Shown: in pieces, positions 18,193 to 26,592 of the stretch
How positions within the stretch are numbered: position 1 is the stretch's first letter
How the letters are laid out: every line of letters starts with the position of its first letter
DNA from: Sphaerisporangium siamense
GTDB lineage: Bacteria > Actinomycetota > Actinomycetes > Streptosporangiales > Streptosporangiaceae
Assembly (NCBI RefSeq): GCF_014205275.1
Contig: NZ_JACHND010000001.1
Location: 6,138,001-6,202,000, forward strand
DNA: 64,000 nt
Direction: 5' to 3'
Position numbers and translations under genes: made by a program
The notes under the pieces: generated by a model
What the model was told of the DNA's origin: nothing
Databases searched by the model: none
The model's input: the letters and a program-made list of their open reading frames with translations, nothing else

Positions 18193-19545
18193 TCAGTTGC
18201 CGTGGACGCGGCGCAGTCCCTTGTCCAGGCTGTCGAGTGTCTGCCGGGCGTCCTGCTTGCCGAACAGGAGCTTGGCGATCTCGGGATAGACGACGTCCTT
18301 CGCCTTGGACGACAGCAGGCCGTAGTAGCTCGCCTGGAGCCGGTCGGCCTTGGCGACGACGTCGGAGATGCCCGGCAGGCCGGGAGGGCTGGACACCCCC
18401 TTGACCGCGGAGACCTCGCCGATCTCGCCGGCCCTGCGGGTCTGGGTCTCCACGCTGGTGACCCGGCGGATCCACTCCAGTGAGAGCGGGATGTTCGCGC
18501 TCTTGGCGGACACCGACATCAGCTGGGCGGTGGCGAGCATGCTCGCCTGGTCGCCGGTCCCGCCGGTCACGGCCGGGAACTGCAGGACGCCCAGCTCGAA
18601 GTCCTTCGGGATCACGTCGGCCATCTCGCTGACGAGCCAGCTGCCCATGAGGATCATGCCGGCCTTGCCCTGGAAGAACTGGGCCTGGGCCGCGGTGAAG
18701 TCGGTGCCCTCGAACCCCTTGAGGAAGGCGTTCTTGTCCCGGAGGCCCTGGAGCATCTCAAGACCCTTGAGGAAGCCGGGGTCGTCGGTGATGTTCCCCT
18801 TGCCCTCGGTGAGGACGTCGTGGACCTTGTCGTATCCGACGGTGCGCAGCCAGATGTTGTCGCTCCACATGCCCATGTAGGGCTCGAACAGCCCGGTGAC
18901 CGCGATCGGGTCCACTCCTGCGGCCTTGAACCGGTCGGCGGCCGCGGTGAGGTCGTCCCAGGTGGCGGGCGGGGTGATGCCGTGCTTCTTGAAGAGCCCC
19001 GCGTTGTAGAACAGCACCTGCAGGGACAGTTCGGAGGGCACGCCGTAGATCTTCTTGGTCGACGGGTGCTGCATGAACTGCAGGACCGCGGGGCTGAACT
19101 GGTCCAGCCAGGGCTTGCCCGTGGTCGTGTCGACCTGGTCCAGGTAGGGCTTGAGGTCCAGCAGCGCGCCGCTGTCGGCCCACTCCAGCAGCGCCTCGTT
19201 GGTGCCGTCGAACATCGTGTAGTCGACGTCGAGCCCGTCGCCGGCGCGCCACCTCTGCTCCAGGGCCGGACGCGCCTTGGTGTTGGCGAAGGTCATCTTG
19301 AGGTCGGCGCCGGGGTGGTCCTTCTCGATCCCGGCGGCGACCTCCTCCAGGAACTTCAGAGAACGGGTGCCGGCGGCGGGAAGCACGCCGACCTCGATCG
19401 GGCCGCCCTTGACGTCCTGCTGCCAGCTCTTGGCGTCGGGTGGCTTCGCGGCGGACTCGCCGCTTCCACCGCCTCCACCGCACGCGGCCAGAGCCAGGGA
19501 GAGGACGACGACCGAACCGGCCAGTAACGTGCGGGTGATCTTCAC
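18193..19545 (-). CDS. ABC sugar-binding lipoprotein
   Basis: 450 residues. Signal peptide with lipobox LAAC (Cys22), followed by a Gly/Ser linker, so anchored on the outer face of the membrane. The mature part is a family 1 extracellular solute-binding protein (LPAAGTRSLKFLEEVAAGIEK region, then FYNAGLFKKHGI and the MGSWLVSEM segment). GTG start with GGAGG upstream. It heads the importer operon, which continues with two permeases and the SDR. A GATATCGG element at 19567-19574, upstream of the start, resembles the proposed IclR sites. Confidence 0.92.
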   Translation of the reverse strand: MKITRTLLAGSVVVLSLALAACGGGGGSGESAAKPPDAKSWQQDVKGGPIEVGVLPAAGTRSLKFLEEVAAGIEKDHPGADLKMTFANTKARPALEQRWRAGDGLDVDYTMFDGTNEALLEWADSGALLDLKPYLDQVDTTTGKPWLDQFSPAVLQFMQHPSTKKIYGVPSELSLQVLFYNAGLFKKHGITPPATWDDLTAAADRFKAAGVDPIAVTGLFEPYMGMWSDNIWLRTVGYDKVHDVLTEGKGNITDDPGFLKGLEMLQGLRDKNAFLKGFEGTDFTAAQAQFFQGKAGMILMGSWLVSEMADVIPKDFELGVLQFPAVTGGTGDQASMLATAQLMSVSAKSANIPLSLEWIRRVTSVETQTRRAGEIGEVSAVKGVSSPPGLPGISDVVAKADRLQASYYGLLSSKAKDVVYPEIAKLLFGKQDARQTLDSLDKGLRRVHGN

Positions 19546-19611
19546 TAGAGAACCTCCATTATTAGTGATATCGGGGTTAGTGTCCGTGTTTCTAGATGCT
19601 CGTCCGATTAC

Positions 19612-20598
19612 TCAGTGCCGCCGCGAGAGATCGGGCAGGAGATCCGCGAACTCCTGGAGGAAGACCTCGATCCGGCGAAGCTCCTCGGCGTCGAGCACGT
19701 GGGCGGGCCTGCGGCAGTAGGGGCTGTCGATGAGACCCCGGCGGAAGGAGATCTGCTTCTCGGCGGCGATGATGAGCTCGGTGTCGAGCATCCAGTACGA
19801 GATGTAGGGCAGCAGCCGCCGGTGCAGGTCCTCGCCGCCCGCCTCGTCGCCCGAGGTGAGCCGGCGCCAGATCTCGACGTAGATCTCGGTGAACGAGCAT
19901 CCGGGCTGGCTGCCGACCGCGCCGCGCCGCCAGGCGTCGGGCAGTTGCACGCCGGCGTAGCCCTCCAGCGAGGTGACCGGCGGGTCGAGGGCGGCCAGTT
20001 CGCCGATGAGCCGTCCGGGCGGGCTGGACTCCACCTTGATCAGCCGGAGGTTCGGGTGGGTGCGCACCAGGTCGGCGATGGTGGCCGCGTCGAGGCTGGT
20101 CCCCGTCTCGGCCGGGGCGTACTGCAGCACGACCGGGGTCGGGGCGACCGCGTCCAGGACCGCCGCCACGTGCTCGACCTGGGAGCGGCGCGAGGGGTTG
20201 AGAAAGTGCGGCGCCAGCAGGTTGATCAGGTCCGCTCCGGCGGCCACGACGTCGAGCGCCCTGGCGACGGCCATGCGGGTGGTGTGGTCCTGCACCGCGA
20301 CGATCGCCGCGAAGTCCTCCCGGGGGGCGGTGCGTCGCAGGAGGATGCCGGTCAGCTCGTGGCGCTCCTCCTCGGTGAGCTTGTAGAACTCCGAGGCGAA
20401 GCCGGGGAACATCACGCTCGTCACGCCCGTGCCGAGGACGTGGTCGACCACCCGGCCGAACCCCTCGAAGTCGACGTCCCCGGAGTCGGTGAACGGGACT
20501 TCGAGAACGGGCGAGATCCCCCGGACCAGATCCGAGGCGTCCCCGTAACCGCCGCGGAGGGGAGCCGCCGTGGGAGAGGCACTCGTCTGGATGTTCAT
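19612..20598 (-). CDS. DHDPS/N-acetylneuraminate lyase-family aldolase or dehydratase
   Basis: 328 residues of class I lyase barrel. The Schiff-base lysine is in LIKVESSPP (about K188) and the catalytic tyrosine in LQYAPAE (about Y160). Family members include dihydrodipicolinate synthase, N-acetylneuraminate lyase, KDG aldolase, 5-keto-4-deoxyglucarate dehydratase and hydroxypyrroline-carboxylate deaminase. Sequence alone does not say which. ATG at 20598 has GGAG upstream; a GTG two codons earlier is possible. It sits between the coupled hydrolase run and the importer, 66 bases before the binding-protein gene, with an AT-rich dyad before it. A keto-deoxy sugar acid is the likely substrate in this setting. 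Confidence 0.88.
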   Translation of the reverse strand: MNIQTSASPTAAPLRGGYGDASDLVRGISPVLEVPFTDSGDVDFEGFGRVVDHVLGTGVTSVMFPGFASEFYKLTEEERHELTGILLRRTAPREDFAAIVAVQDHTTRMAVARALDVVAAGADLINLLAPHFLNPSRRSQVEHVAAVLDAVAPTPVVLQYAPAETGTSLDAATIADLVRTHPNLRLIKVESSPPGRLIGELAALDPPVTSLEGYAGVQLPDAWRRGAVGSQPGCSFTEIYVEIWRRLTSGDEAGGEDLHRRLLPYISYWMLDTELIIAAEKQISFRRGLIDSPYCRRPAHVLDAEELRRIEVFLQEFADLLPDLSRRH

Positions 20599-20623
20599 TC
20601 GCACTCCTACCTCGATGAGGATT

Positions 20624-20653
20624 GTTTCGAAATATCAGAAATATTTTTCTGAT
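20624..20653. promoter_or_regulatory. Candidate IclR operator upstream of the DHDPS-family gene
   Basis: GTTTCGAAATATC (20624-20636) shares its core, inverted, with sites before the creatininase gene, eda and the glycosidase gene. ATCAGAAA (20634-20641) and TTTCTGAT (20646-20653) also form a perfect 8-bp dyad with a 4-base spacer. AT-rich island in GC-rich DNA, 26 bases before the start codon. Confidence 0.5.
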
Positions 20654-20712
20654 GATGGGCAGTAGATCCCCATGGCTACGACAAGAGGCGTGCCGGGGGG
20701 AGGAAGCGGGTG

Positions 20713-21456
20713 TCAGCCGAGAGAACGGCTCAGAAGGCGCATGATCGTACCGCCGAGCACGTCACGTCGCGCCTCGTCGTCGATCGGCCAGTCCAGTACG
20801 CGGCGCAGCTCGGAGCGCGGCACCGTGTAGGGCGCGTCGGTGGAGAAGACGAGCCGCGACGGGCCGATCTCCGCGTCCCTGCCCAGCTCGACCAGGACGG
20901 TGTCCCACGGCGCGTAGCTGGTGTCGCCGTAGAGGTTCGGCGCGTAGCGCAGCGCCGGCGCCGCGTCGATCCAGAAGTCGGTGGCGCCGCTGCGGCCCAT
21001 CACGAACGGCGTCTCCGGCCAGCGCCTGGCCAGGCTGGCCAGGGGCAGCGGCAACGCGCTCGGAGGGGTGCCGGTACGGACGTAGACCGGCCACGCCGCC
21101 TCGGCCGCGAACTCCAGCAGCGGATCGAGGAGCCCGTCGAGAAGGTCGAAGCCCTGGAGCACGCTGTCCACGTTGAGGGCGCGGGCGCCGGCGTCCCTGG
21201 CGCGTTCCAGCTCGTCCAGGGCCGCCCGTCCGCGCCACGGATTGGCGACCGCGTACGGGATCAGCCGCCCCCGCGAGGCGGCCGCCGCCGCGGCGACATG
21301 CTCGTTGCCGGCCCGGTTGTCGTAGGCGATGCAGCGTTCGTCCGGTGCCACCAGCGCCACGTCGACGCCCAGCGCGTCCATCGTCGCGATCAACTCATCG
21401 GCCTGGAGGACGACCTCGCGTCCCCGCCCCAGCCGCACATGCGCGTCGACGATCAA
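20713..21456 (-). CDS. Amidohydrolase-family protein (third of three)
   Basis: 247 residues resembling the PF04909 amidohydrolase (metal-dependent TIM-barrel hydrolase/decarboxylase/lactonase) branch. It opens LIVDAHVRLGRG, so the usual N-terminal HxH metal motif is reduced to DAHVRLG, with only one His. Later conserved segments (VNVDSV, FSTDAPY with the metal Asp) remain. The start is TTG at 21456, overlapping the previous gene's TGA in TTGA. Last gene of the coupled hydrolase run. It may be a diverged or non-catalytic paralogue, or it may use fewer metal ligands. Confidence 0.8.
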   Translation of the reverse strand: MIVDAHVRLGRGREVVLQADELIATMDALGVDVALVAPDERCIAYDNRAGNEHVAAAAAASRGRLIPYAVANPWRGRAALDELERARDAGARALNVDSVLQGFDLLDGLLDPLLEFAAEAAWPVYVRTGTPPSALPLPLASLARRWPETPFVMGRSGATDFWIDAAPALRYAPNLYGDTSYAPWDTVLVELGRDAEIGPSRLVFSTDAPYTVPRSELRRVLDWPIDDEARRDVLGGTIMRLLSRSLG

Positions 21457-22334
21457 CGGGCACCCCCCACGGTCAGGCCCAGTGCGGTGAGCGCGTCGGC
21501 GTGGATGATCCGCTCGATGAGTTCGGACGGCACGCGCGGCAGCGCCGTGCCCTCCAGGATCTTGTTGACGCCCCGCAGGCCCGCCATCGCCTCGCCGGTG
21601 TTGGCGATCGGGAAGTCCGAACCGAGCAGGAGCTTGTCCGTACACCCCCATTCGACCGCGGCGAGCAGCGACTCGTAGCAGACCCACGGTCGCAGATAGA
21701 TGGAGGAGACGTCGGCGTAGACGTGGGGGTGCTTGCGGATCGTCGCCACGGTCTCCTTGCCCCAGGGATGGCCCATGTGGGCCATGACGATGCGCAGTTC
21801 GGGGAAGCGCAGCGCGACCTCGTCGGTCACCAGGGGGTAGGTGTAGCGCAGCGGCGCCGTGCGGATCGGCGACGCCCCCTGGTGGAAGAGGATGGGGAGC
21901 GCGTTCCTCTCGCAGTAGGCGTAGAACGCCAGCGCGGGCTCGCCGAGCGGGTCGAAGTTCTGGTAGTTGGGGCCGAGCTTGACGCCGGCGAGCCCCATCT
22001 CGCGACAGCGCTCGGCCTCCTCCAGGCAGTCGGGGGACGTGGGATCGACGGACATGAACCCGATACGGCGGGCGGGGTCGTTCGCCACGAACTCCGCGGT
22101 CGCGTCGTTGGTACGTTCCGGGTCGTGCGGAATGCCGGTCGTGGTCGCCGGGTCGGCCACCGCGATGTTGAACACGATCGCGACGTCCGCCGCGGACATG
22201 GCGCTGTCGAAGTCGGCCCAGGTGTTGGTGGTGACGACGGGACGATCGGTGCGCCAGGAGGTGAAGACGCACGCCTCCTCGGGCGGCACCACGTCACGGT
22301 GGGTGGGAGTGTGGGCGTGGACATCGACGATCAT
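21453..22334 (-). CDS. Amidohydrolase-family protein (second of three)
   Basis: 293 residues, PF04909-type metal hydrolase barrel. It has the N-terminal metal motif DVHAHTPTH, GVKLGPNYQNFDP (the lysine position of the family), ILFHQGASPIRT, IVMAHMGHPWG and the final metal aspartate in LLGSDFPIAN. Known members hydrolyse lactones or decarboxylate aromatic or keto acids. In this cluster, sugar-lactone hydrolysis is a reasonable guess. It overlaps the enolase-superfamily gene by four bases (ATGA) and the next amidohydrolase by four (TTGA). Confidence 0.88.
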   Translation of the reverse strand: MIVDVHAHTPTHRDVVPPEEACVFTSWRTDRPVVTTNTWADFDSAMSAADVAIVFNIAVADPATTTGIPHDPERTNDATAEFVANDPARRIGFMSVDPTSPDCLEEAERCREMGLAGVKLGPNYQNFDPLGEPALAFYAYCERNALPILFHQGASPIRTAPLRYTYPLVTDEVALRFPELRIVMAHMGHPWGKETVATIRKHPHVYADVSSIYLRPWVCYESLLAAVEWGCTDKLLLGSDFPIANTGEAMAGLRGVNKILEGTALPRVPSELIERIIHADALTALGLTVGGAR

Positions 22335-23437
22335 CGGAATTCCCTCATCAGGTCTGCTCGTGGCCGGACGCCCAGTCCGGGTGAGTCGCCGAGCCGGACG
22401 CGACGGCCGTCGCTGTCCAGCGGCTCGTCAAGGATGTCCTCGGCGTAGTAGTGCGCGCCGATGATGTCGGAGGGGAACTCCCGCGACAGCGCCGGCAGCG
22501 CGCAGGCGACGTGGAGCTGCGCGGCGGCGCCGATGCCGAGCTCGCCGTTGGAGCCGAGGATCGTGTCGATCCCGAAGGCCGAGGCGAGCCTCCCCATCGC
22601 CACGGCGCGCCCGGGGCCGCCGCTCTTGCCGACATAGAGGCTGACGCAGTCGGCGGCCTCCGCCCGTACGAGCGCGGCGAGGTCGGCCTCGCCGAAGACG
22701 GACTCGTCGGCGACCACCGGCAGGCCGAGGTTGCGCAGGTGCCGCATGCCGTCCAGGTCGGCCGGCGCGACCGGTTGCTCGACGAACGAGACGCCCTGCT
22801 CGGCCAGCGCGGGGATCGCCCGGGCCGCCTGGCTGCGCGTCCACCCTCCGTTGGCGTCGGCCCCGAGGAAGGCCGCCGGTCCGGCGAGCCCGCGGGCGCG
22901 GGCCACCCGGGCGACGTCATCGGCGACGCCGAGCCCGACCTTCACCTTGAAGGCCTGGAACCCGGCAGCCGTCGCGGCCAGGAAGACCGAGTCCAGCGCC
23001 GGCCCGTCGCCGGACAGGGAGAGCTTGATCGGGACCTCGTCGCGGTAGGGGCCGCCGAGCGCCACGGCGAGCGGGACGCCGAGGGTCCTGGCGAAGGCGT
23101 CCCACAGCGCGATGGACACGCCCGCCTTGGTGAACGGGTTGCCCGCGAGCAGCCGGTCCATCAGGAGCTCCAGGCCGCCGACCGGTGTGAGCGGCCGGCC
23201 CACCAGGGCGGGGGCCAGGATCTCGCGGATGAAATGCGCCGCGCTGGCGGCGTCCTCACCGCTCCACAGCGGCGTCGCGCTGACCTCGCCGTACCCTTCG
23301 ACGCCGGTACCGGTCACCACGCGGACCAGCAGGAAGTCCGAACGGGCGTGGGTTCCCCTGGCCCCGGTGACGACCAGGTCCGGCCGCGCGTCCAGGCTGA
23401 CGGCCGCGGTGTGGACCGCGGCGACGGCCGGCCTCAC
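22331..23437 (-). CDS. Enolase-superfamily enzyme, muconate-lactonising (MLE) type
   Basis: 368 residues: capping domain then barrel. The lysine pair AFKVKVG, metal ligands in LGADANGG, FVEQPV and VVADES, and a second-side lysine in LYVGKSGG are visible. A KxK motif plus an opposite lysine is the MLE-subgroup pattern (cycloisomerases, racemases/epimerases, cis-3-hydroxyproline dehydratase), not the His-Asp pattern of classical sugar-acid dehydratases. A dehydratase or epimerase acting on a sugar-acid-like or imino-acid-like compound is therefore possible. GTG at 23437 overlaps the previous gene's stop in GTGA. Part of the five-gene coupled run. Confidence 0.88.
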   Translation of the reverse strand: MRPAVAAVHTAAVSLDARPDLVVTGARGTHARSDFLLVRVVTGTGVEGYGEVSATPLWSGEDAASAAHFIREILAPALVGRPLTPVGGLELLMDRLLAGNPFTKAGVSIALWDAFARTLGVPLAVALGGPYRDEVPIKLSLSGDGPALDSVFLAATAAGFQAFKVKVGLGVADDVARVARARGLAGPAAFLGADANGGWTRSQAARAIPALAEQGVSFVEQPVAPADLDGMRHLRNLGLPVVADESVFGEADLAALVRAEAADCVSLYVGKSGGPGRAVAMGRLASAFGIDTILGSNGELGIGAAAQLHVACALPALSREFPSDIIGAHYYAEDILDEPLDSDGRRVRLGDSPGLGVRPRADLMREFR

Positions 23438-24195
23438 CGTCCCGCCGCCAGCAGGGCGCGGGGGTTGTCGACCAGCATCGCCCGGCGCTGCTCGTCGGTG
23501 ATCCCCCATCCGTCGATCTCGGCCACCCGGGCGACCGCGTAGTCCTGGCTCTTGCGGTCCGACAGGCCGGCGTCGGTGCCGAACAGCACCTTGTGGGAGG
23601 GCGCCCGGGAGAGGATCTCGCGCGCCGCGTAGGGCGGGGTGCCGCAGATGCAGATGTAGAGGTTGGGGGTCTCGATGGTGAGGGCGAGCGACTCCCGCCA
23701 GGTGTCGTGGAGGCCACCGTGTCCGAGGACGACCGGGAGCGAGGGGTGCCGGCGGGCCAGGGCCGCGATCTGGCCGCCGGTGGAGTACGGCGGTGTCCCG
23801 TCGTGGCTCAGCAGGATGCCGCCGCTCTGGGCGAGAACCTCGCAGATCGGATCGAGCGCCAGTTCGTGCATGCTGAAGCCCTGCAGCCACGGATGCAGCT
23901 TGAGGCCGCGCAGCCCGAGCCGGTTGAGCATCCGGTCGACCTCTTCGGGGGCGTCCGCGCGGCGCGGGTGCACGGTCCCGAAGCCGGCGAGCCGCCGCGG
24001 GTACCGCCCGACGAACGCGGCGAGGTCGTCGTTGGCCTCGGGAGTGGCGTCGAAGAGGCCGTCGTGGCTCAGGACCAGCGCCTGTTCGATGCCGGCCGCG
24101 TCCATGAAGGCGACGAACTCGTCCGCGCCGAACTGGACGCCGCCCAGCCAGCCGGCGGTGCGCCACGCGGGGGTGTGGGTGTGGAAGTCGATCAT
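23434..24195 (-). CDS. Amidohydrolase-family protein (first of three)
   Basis: 253 residues, PF04909-type metal hydrolase. Motifs: DFHTHTP at the N-terminus, GLKLHPWLQGF, LLSHDGTPP, VVLGHGGLHD and VLFGTDAGL. All expected metal positions are kept, so probably active. It differs clearly from the two paralogues downstream, so the three do not look like a recent tandem duplication. ATG at 24195 overlaps the creatininase stop (ATGA). Likely role: lactone or C-C hydrolysis in the same pathway; the substrate is not readable. Confidence 0.88.
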   Translation of the reverse strand: MIDFHTHTPAWRTAGWLGGVQFGADEFVAFMDAAGIEQALVLSHDGLFDATPEANDDLAAFVGRYPRRLAGFGTVHPRRADAPEEVDRMLNRLGLRGLKLHPWLQGFSMHELALDPICEVLAQSGGILLSHDGTPPYSTGGQIAALARRHPSLPVVLGHGGLHDTWRESLALTIETPNLYICICGTPPYAAREILSRAPSHKVLFGTDAGLSDRKSQDYAVARVAEIDGWGITDEQRRAMLVDNPRALLAAGR

Positions 24196-24929
24196 AGAAC
24201 GCTCGCAAGCTCTACCAGGCGGTCCGCCGCCCGGCCGACGATGTCCCCGAGCCGGCGTTCGCCGGCGTCGGCCGTGGCCAGCTCGGGACGGTCGGTGTAC
24301 CCGTCGATCCGGCGCCACACGGCCGCGGAGTGCAACTCCATTCCCGGGACGGCCGGGACCTCCGGCGCCTGTGCCCGGGGTTCGCACGGGCCCGCCAGGT
24401 CGGGCCGGAGGGCCATGACCATCGAGGTCTCGAACTCCCCGGCGTGTCCCGGCACGGGCGGCTCGCCCTCGGCGCCGGCGAGCCGCCAGTAGTCCAGGTG
24501 CGCGACGGACAGGTCGTACCGGGTCGAGCCGGCGGCGGCCGCCGCGTGGCAGACACCGACGTTGCCGCCGTGCCCGTTGAGCAGGACCACCCGCCGCCCG
24601 CCCTGCGCCGCGACCGAGCGGAGCAGGTCGCAGAGCACGGCGAGCAGCGTCTCCGGTGACAGGGAGAGCGTGCCGCCGTACGGCAGGTGGTGGTCCGACG
24701 CGCCCCAGGCGATCGTGGGGGCGACGATCAGCGGCCTGCCGCTGCGGCCCGCCGCCGCCGTCGCCGCGCCGTCGGCGACCGCGCCGGCGATGAGGGCGTC
24801 CGTCGAGGTCGGCAGGTGCGGCCCGTGCTGCTCGGTCGCGCCGACGGGGAAGATGACGACGGCCTCGGGCAGGTGCCGCCTCAGCTGGTCGCGATCCGTT
24901 TCGGACCATCGCAGAGCTACCGACCCCAT
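24192..24929 (-). CDS. Creatininase-family amidohydrolase
   Basis: 245 residues. Metal ligands of the family are visible: E33, H35 and D44 in GATEQHGPHLPTSTD, LLNGHGGN in the middle and a later Glu in HAGEFETS. Besides creatinine hydrolysis the family includes deformylases and a reported 3-dehydro-scyllo-inosose hydrolase of inositol breakdown, so ring-opening of a keto-cyclitol or lactam is possible. ATG with AAGGA upstream. It is the first gene of the coupled hydrolase run, with candidate IclR elements directly upstream. Confidence 0.87.
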   Translation of the reverse strand: MGSVALRWSETDRDQLRRHLPEAVVIFPVGATEQHGPHLPTSTDALIAGAVADGAATAAAGRSGRPLIVAPTIAWGASDHHLPYGGTLSLSPETLLAVLCDLLRSVAAQGGRRVVLLNGHGGNVGVCHAAAAAGSTRYDLSVAHLDYWRLAGAEGEPPVPGHAGEFETSMVMALRPDLAGPCEPRAQAPEVPAVPGMELHSAAVWRRIDGYTDRPELATADAGERRLGDIVGRAADRLVELASVL

Positions 24930-24938
24930 CCAACATCC

Positions 24939-24964
24939 TTCGAGATATCGTATTTATTTCCGAT
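24939..24964. promoter_or_regulatory. Candidate IclR operator upstream of the creatininase gene
   Basis: TTCGAGATATCG (24939-24950) followed by TTTCCGAT (24957-24964), in an AT-rich 45-base gap between the IclR stop and the creatininase start. Both words recur at the other proposed sites. Confidence 0.45.
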
Positions 24965-24974
24965 TGCTCGAATC

Positions 24975-25796
24975 TTAGGGTTCGGCAAGCTCCGATGGCA
25001 ATGCCCCGGTCCGGCATCCGAGTCGCTGGGAGATCACGACGCCGAGCCGGACGACCCCGGCCAGAGCGGCGGCGCGCTTGTCCCCGACGAGGTCACGGGC
25101 GAAGCCGGTCACCCCGACCGACCCGGCGACCCGGCCCTCCGCGTCGAAGAACGGCGCGGCCACGCAGGAGATCTCGGCCTGCTCCTCCTCGTCCTCGATG
25201 GCGTAGCCGTCGGCGCGCACCCTCTCCAGCAGCTCCTTGAACGCCTTCGGGCTCGACCCCCGCGCCCGCGGCCCCTGCCCCGTCCTGAGCTGCGGCAGCA
25301 GGACGGCGAGTTCGCCGTCGGACAGGTGGGCCGCGATGGCCCGGCCGAGGGCGGTCAGGTCGAACGGCGCGACCTTGCCCGGGTAGGTGTCGAACTGGAT
25401 GAAACCCGGCGTCGCGGCCTTGGCCACGTAGACCACCGAGGCGCCGTCCAGCACCCCGATGTGGACGGGCATGCCCAGCTCTTCGCCGAGAGCCCGCATC
25501 TCGACGGTCGCGATCTGCGACAGGTCGACCTTGCGCACCAGCCGGCTGGCCAGGCTGTAGAGCCGCAGCGTGGGGCGCCAGAAGTGGCTTCGCCCGATCA
25601 CCCGGCGGGTGGCGTACCCGCGGTGCTCCAGGGTGTAGACGATGCTCGCGCAGGTCGCCAGCGGTATCCGGGTCACCTTGGCCAGCGCCGTCAGCGTGAG
25701 GTCCTCCTCGGCCGTCACCAGCTGTTCGAGAACGGTCAGCGTACGGTCCACCCCCGTTGACGCCGGGCGCTCCCCACCGCTGCCACCATCAGACAT
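24975..25796 (-). CDS. IclR-family transcriptional regulator
   Basis: 273 residues. N-terminal winged helix about residues 12-75 (TLTALAKVTRIPLATCASIV recognition region), then the IclR effector domain to the end, with HIGVLDGASVVYVAKA and the SCVAAPFFDAEGRVAGSVGV segment. IclR proteins of sugar-acid clusters typically repress in the absence of a keto-deoxy intermediate. ATG with GGGAGG upstream. It is divergent from eda-kdgK and lies directly before the creatininase operon, so it sits at the centre of the island. Similar AT-rich sites near four or five promoters make it the probable controller of the whole set. Confidence 0.93.
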   Translation of the reverse strand: MSDGGSGGERPASTGVDRTLTVLEQLVTAEEDLTLTALAKVTRIPLATCASIVYTLEHRGYATRRVIGRSHFWRPTLRLYSLASRLVRKVDLSQIATVEMRALGEELGMPVHIGVLDGASVVYVAKAATPGFIQFDTYPGKVAPFDLTALGRAIAAHLSDGELAVLLPQLRTGQGPRARGSSPKAFKELLERVRADGYAIEDEEEQAEISCVAAPFFDAEGRVAGSVGVTGFARDLVGDKRAAALAGVVRLGVVISQRLGCRTGALPSELAEP

Positions 25797-25898
25797 CGAC
25801 CGGTCCTCCCTTTCTGCTCGTCCTTGCCTCGCACCTGCACCGGTGTCGGTGGCCGCCCATCGGAACGTGACCCCAGCCCTCAGGCCCGATACTCTGAA

Positions 25899-25928
25899 AT
25901 TCCGATAATAGTTTCACTATATCGAAAC
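25899..25928. promoter_or_regulatory. Candidate IclR operator in the iclR-eda divergent region
   Basis: ATTCCGAT (25899-25906) and TATATCGAAAC (25918-25928), the latter ending one base before the eda start codon. Shared words with the sites at 20624, 24939 and 27744. Confidence 0.5.
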
Positions 25929-25929
25929 G

Positions 25930-26592
25930 ATGGGACCTGTGAGCGCTGAACAAGGGAACCCGGGAGCGACCGTTTCCGGCGTTGTAGCCATCATCCGCCT
26001 GCGTGAGAGTGAACCCGACGACGCCATCGCGACCGCCCTGCTGGACGGCGGTGTCCACGTCATGGAAGTGACCCTGCCCACCCCCGGCTCCCTGGGCGCC
26101 ATCCGCCGGTGGAGCACGCACGGCGACCTCCTCGTCGGGGCCGGGACCGTGCGCACCGTCGCCGACGCCGACGCGGCGATCGCCGCGGGGGCCCGGTTCC
26201 TGGTGACCCCCACGACCGTGCCGGACGTCCTCGCCGCCGCCCGGGCCGCGGGCGTCCCCGTGGTGTGCGGCGCGCTCACCCCGACCGAGATCGACCTGGC
26301 CTGGCACCGCGGCGCCACCGCCGTCAAGGTCTTCCCCGTCTCCGCCGTCGGCGGCGCCGGCTACCTGCGGGCCGTCCGCGAACCGCTCGGCGACGTGCCC
26401 CTGCTGCCCACCGGCGGGGTGAGCCTGGCGGACCTCGCCTCCTACGCCCGCATGGGATGCGCCGGCGCCGGCGTCGGCGGCGCGCTCGTCTCCGCCGACC
26501 TCGTCGCGAGCCGCCGCTGGGCGGCGCTGACCGAGCGCGCGGGCGCCTTCACCGCGGCGTGGAACGAAGGGCGGGTGCGGCGGGATGCCTGA
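25930..26592 (+). CDS. eda: 2-keto-3-deoxy-6-phosphogluconate aldolase
   Basis: 220 residues. It cleaves KDPG to pyruvate and glyceraldehyde 3-phosphate. Class I aldolase residues are visible: R23 in IIRLRE, E46 in MEVTLPTP and the Schiff-base K133 in AVKVFPVSA. GGVSLADLASY forms the phosphate site. ATG at 25930 lacks a clear ribosome site; GTG at 25939, preceded by GGGA, is an alternative start. It overlaps the kinase gene by eight bases, the kinase supplying its substrate. First gene of the rightward operon. Confidence 0.93.
   Translation: MGPVSAEQGNPGATVSGVVAIIRLRESEPDDAIATALLDGGVHVMEVTLPTPGSLGAIRRWSTHGDLLVGAGTVRTVADADAAIAAGARFLVTPTTVPDVLAAARAAGVPVVCGALTPTEIDLAWHRGATAVKVFPVSAVGGAGYLRAVREPLGDVPLLPTGGVSLADLASYARMGCAGAGVGGALVSADLVASRRWAALTERAGAFTAAWNEGRVRRDA

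Noticed and set aside
20713-24195. Tandem duplication origin of the three amidohydrolases
   Set aside because: Their motifs and lengths differ too much and no DNA-level similarity was evident, so recruitment rather than recent duplication is more likely.
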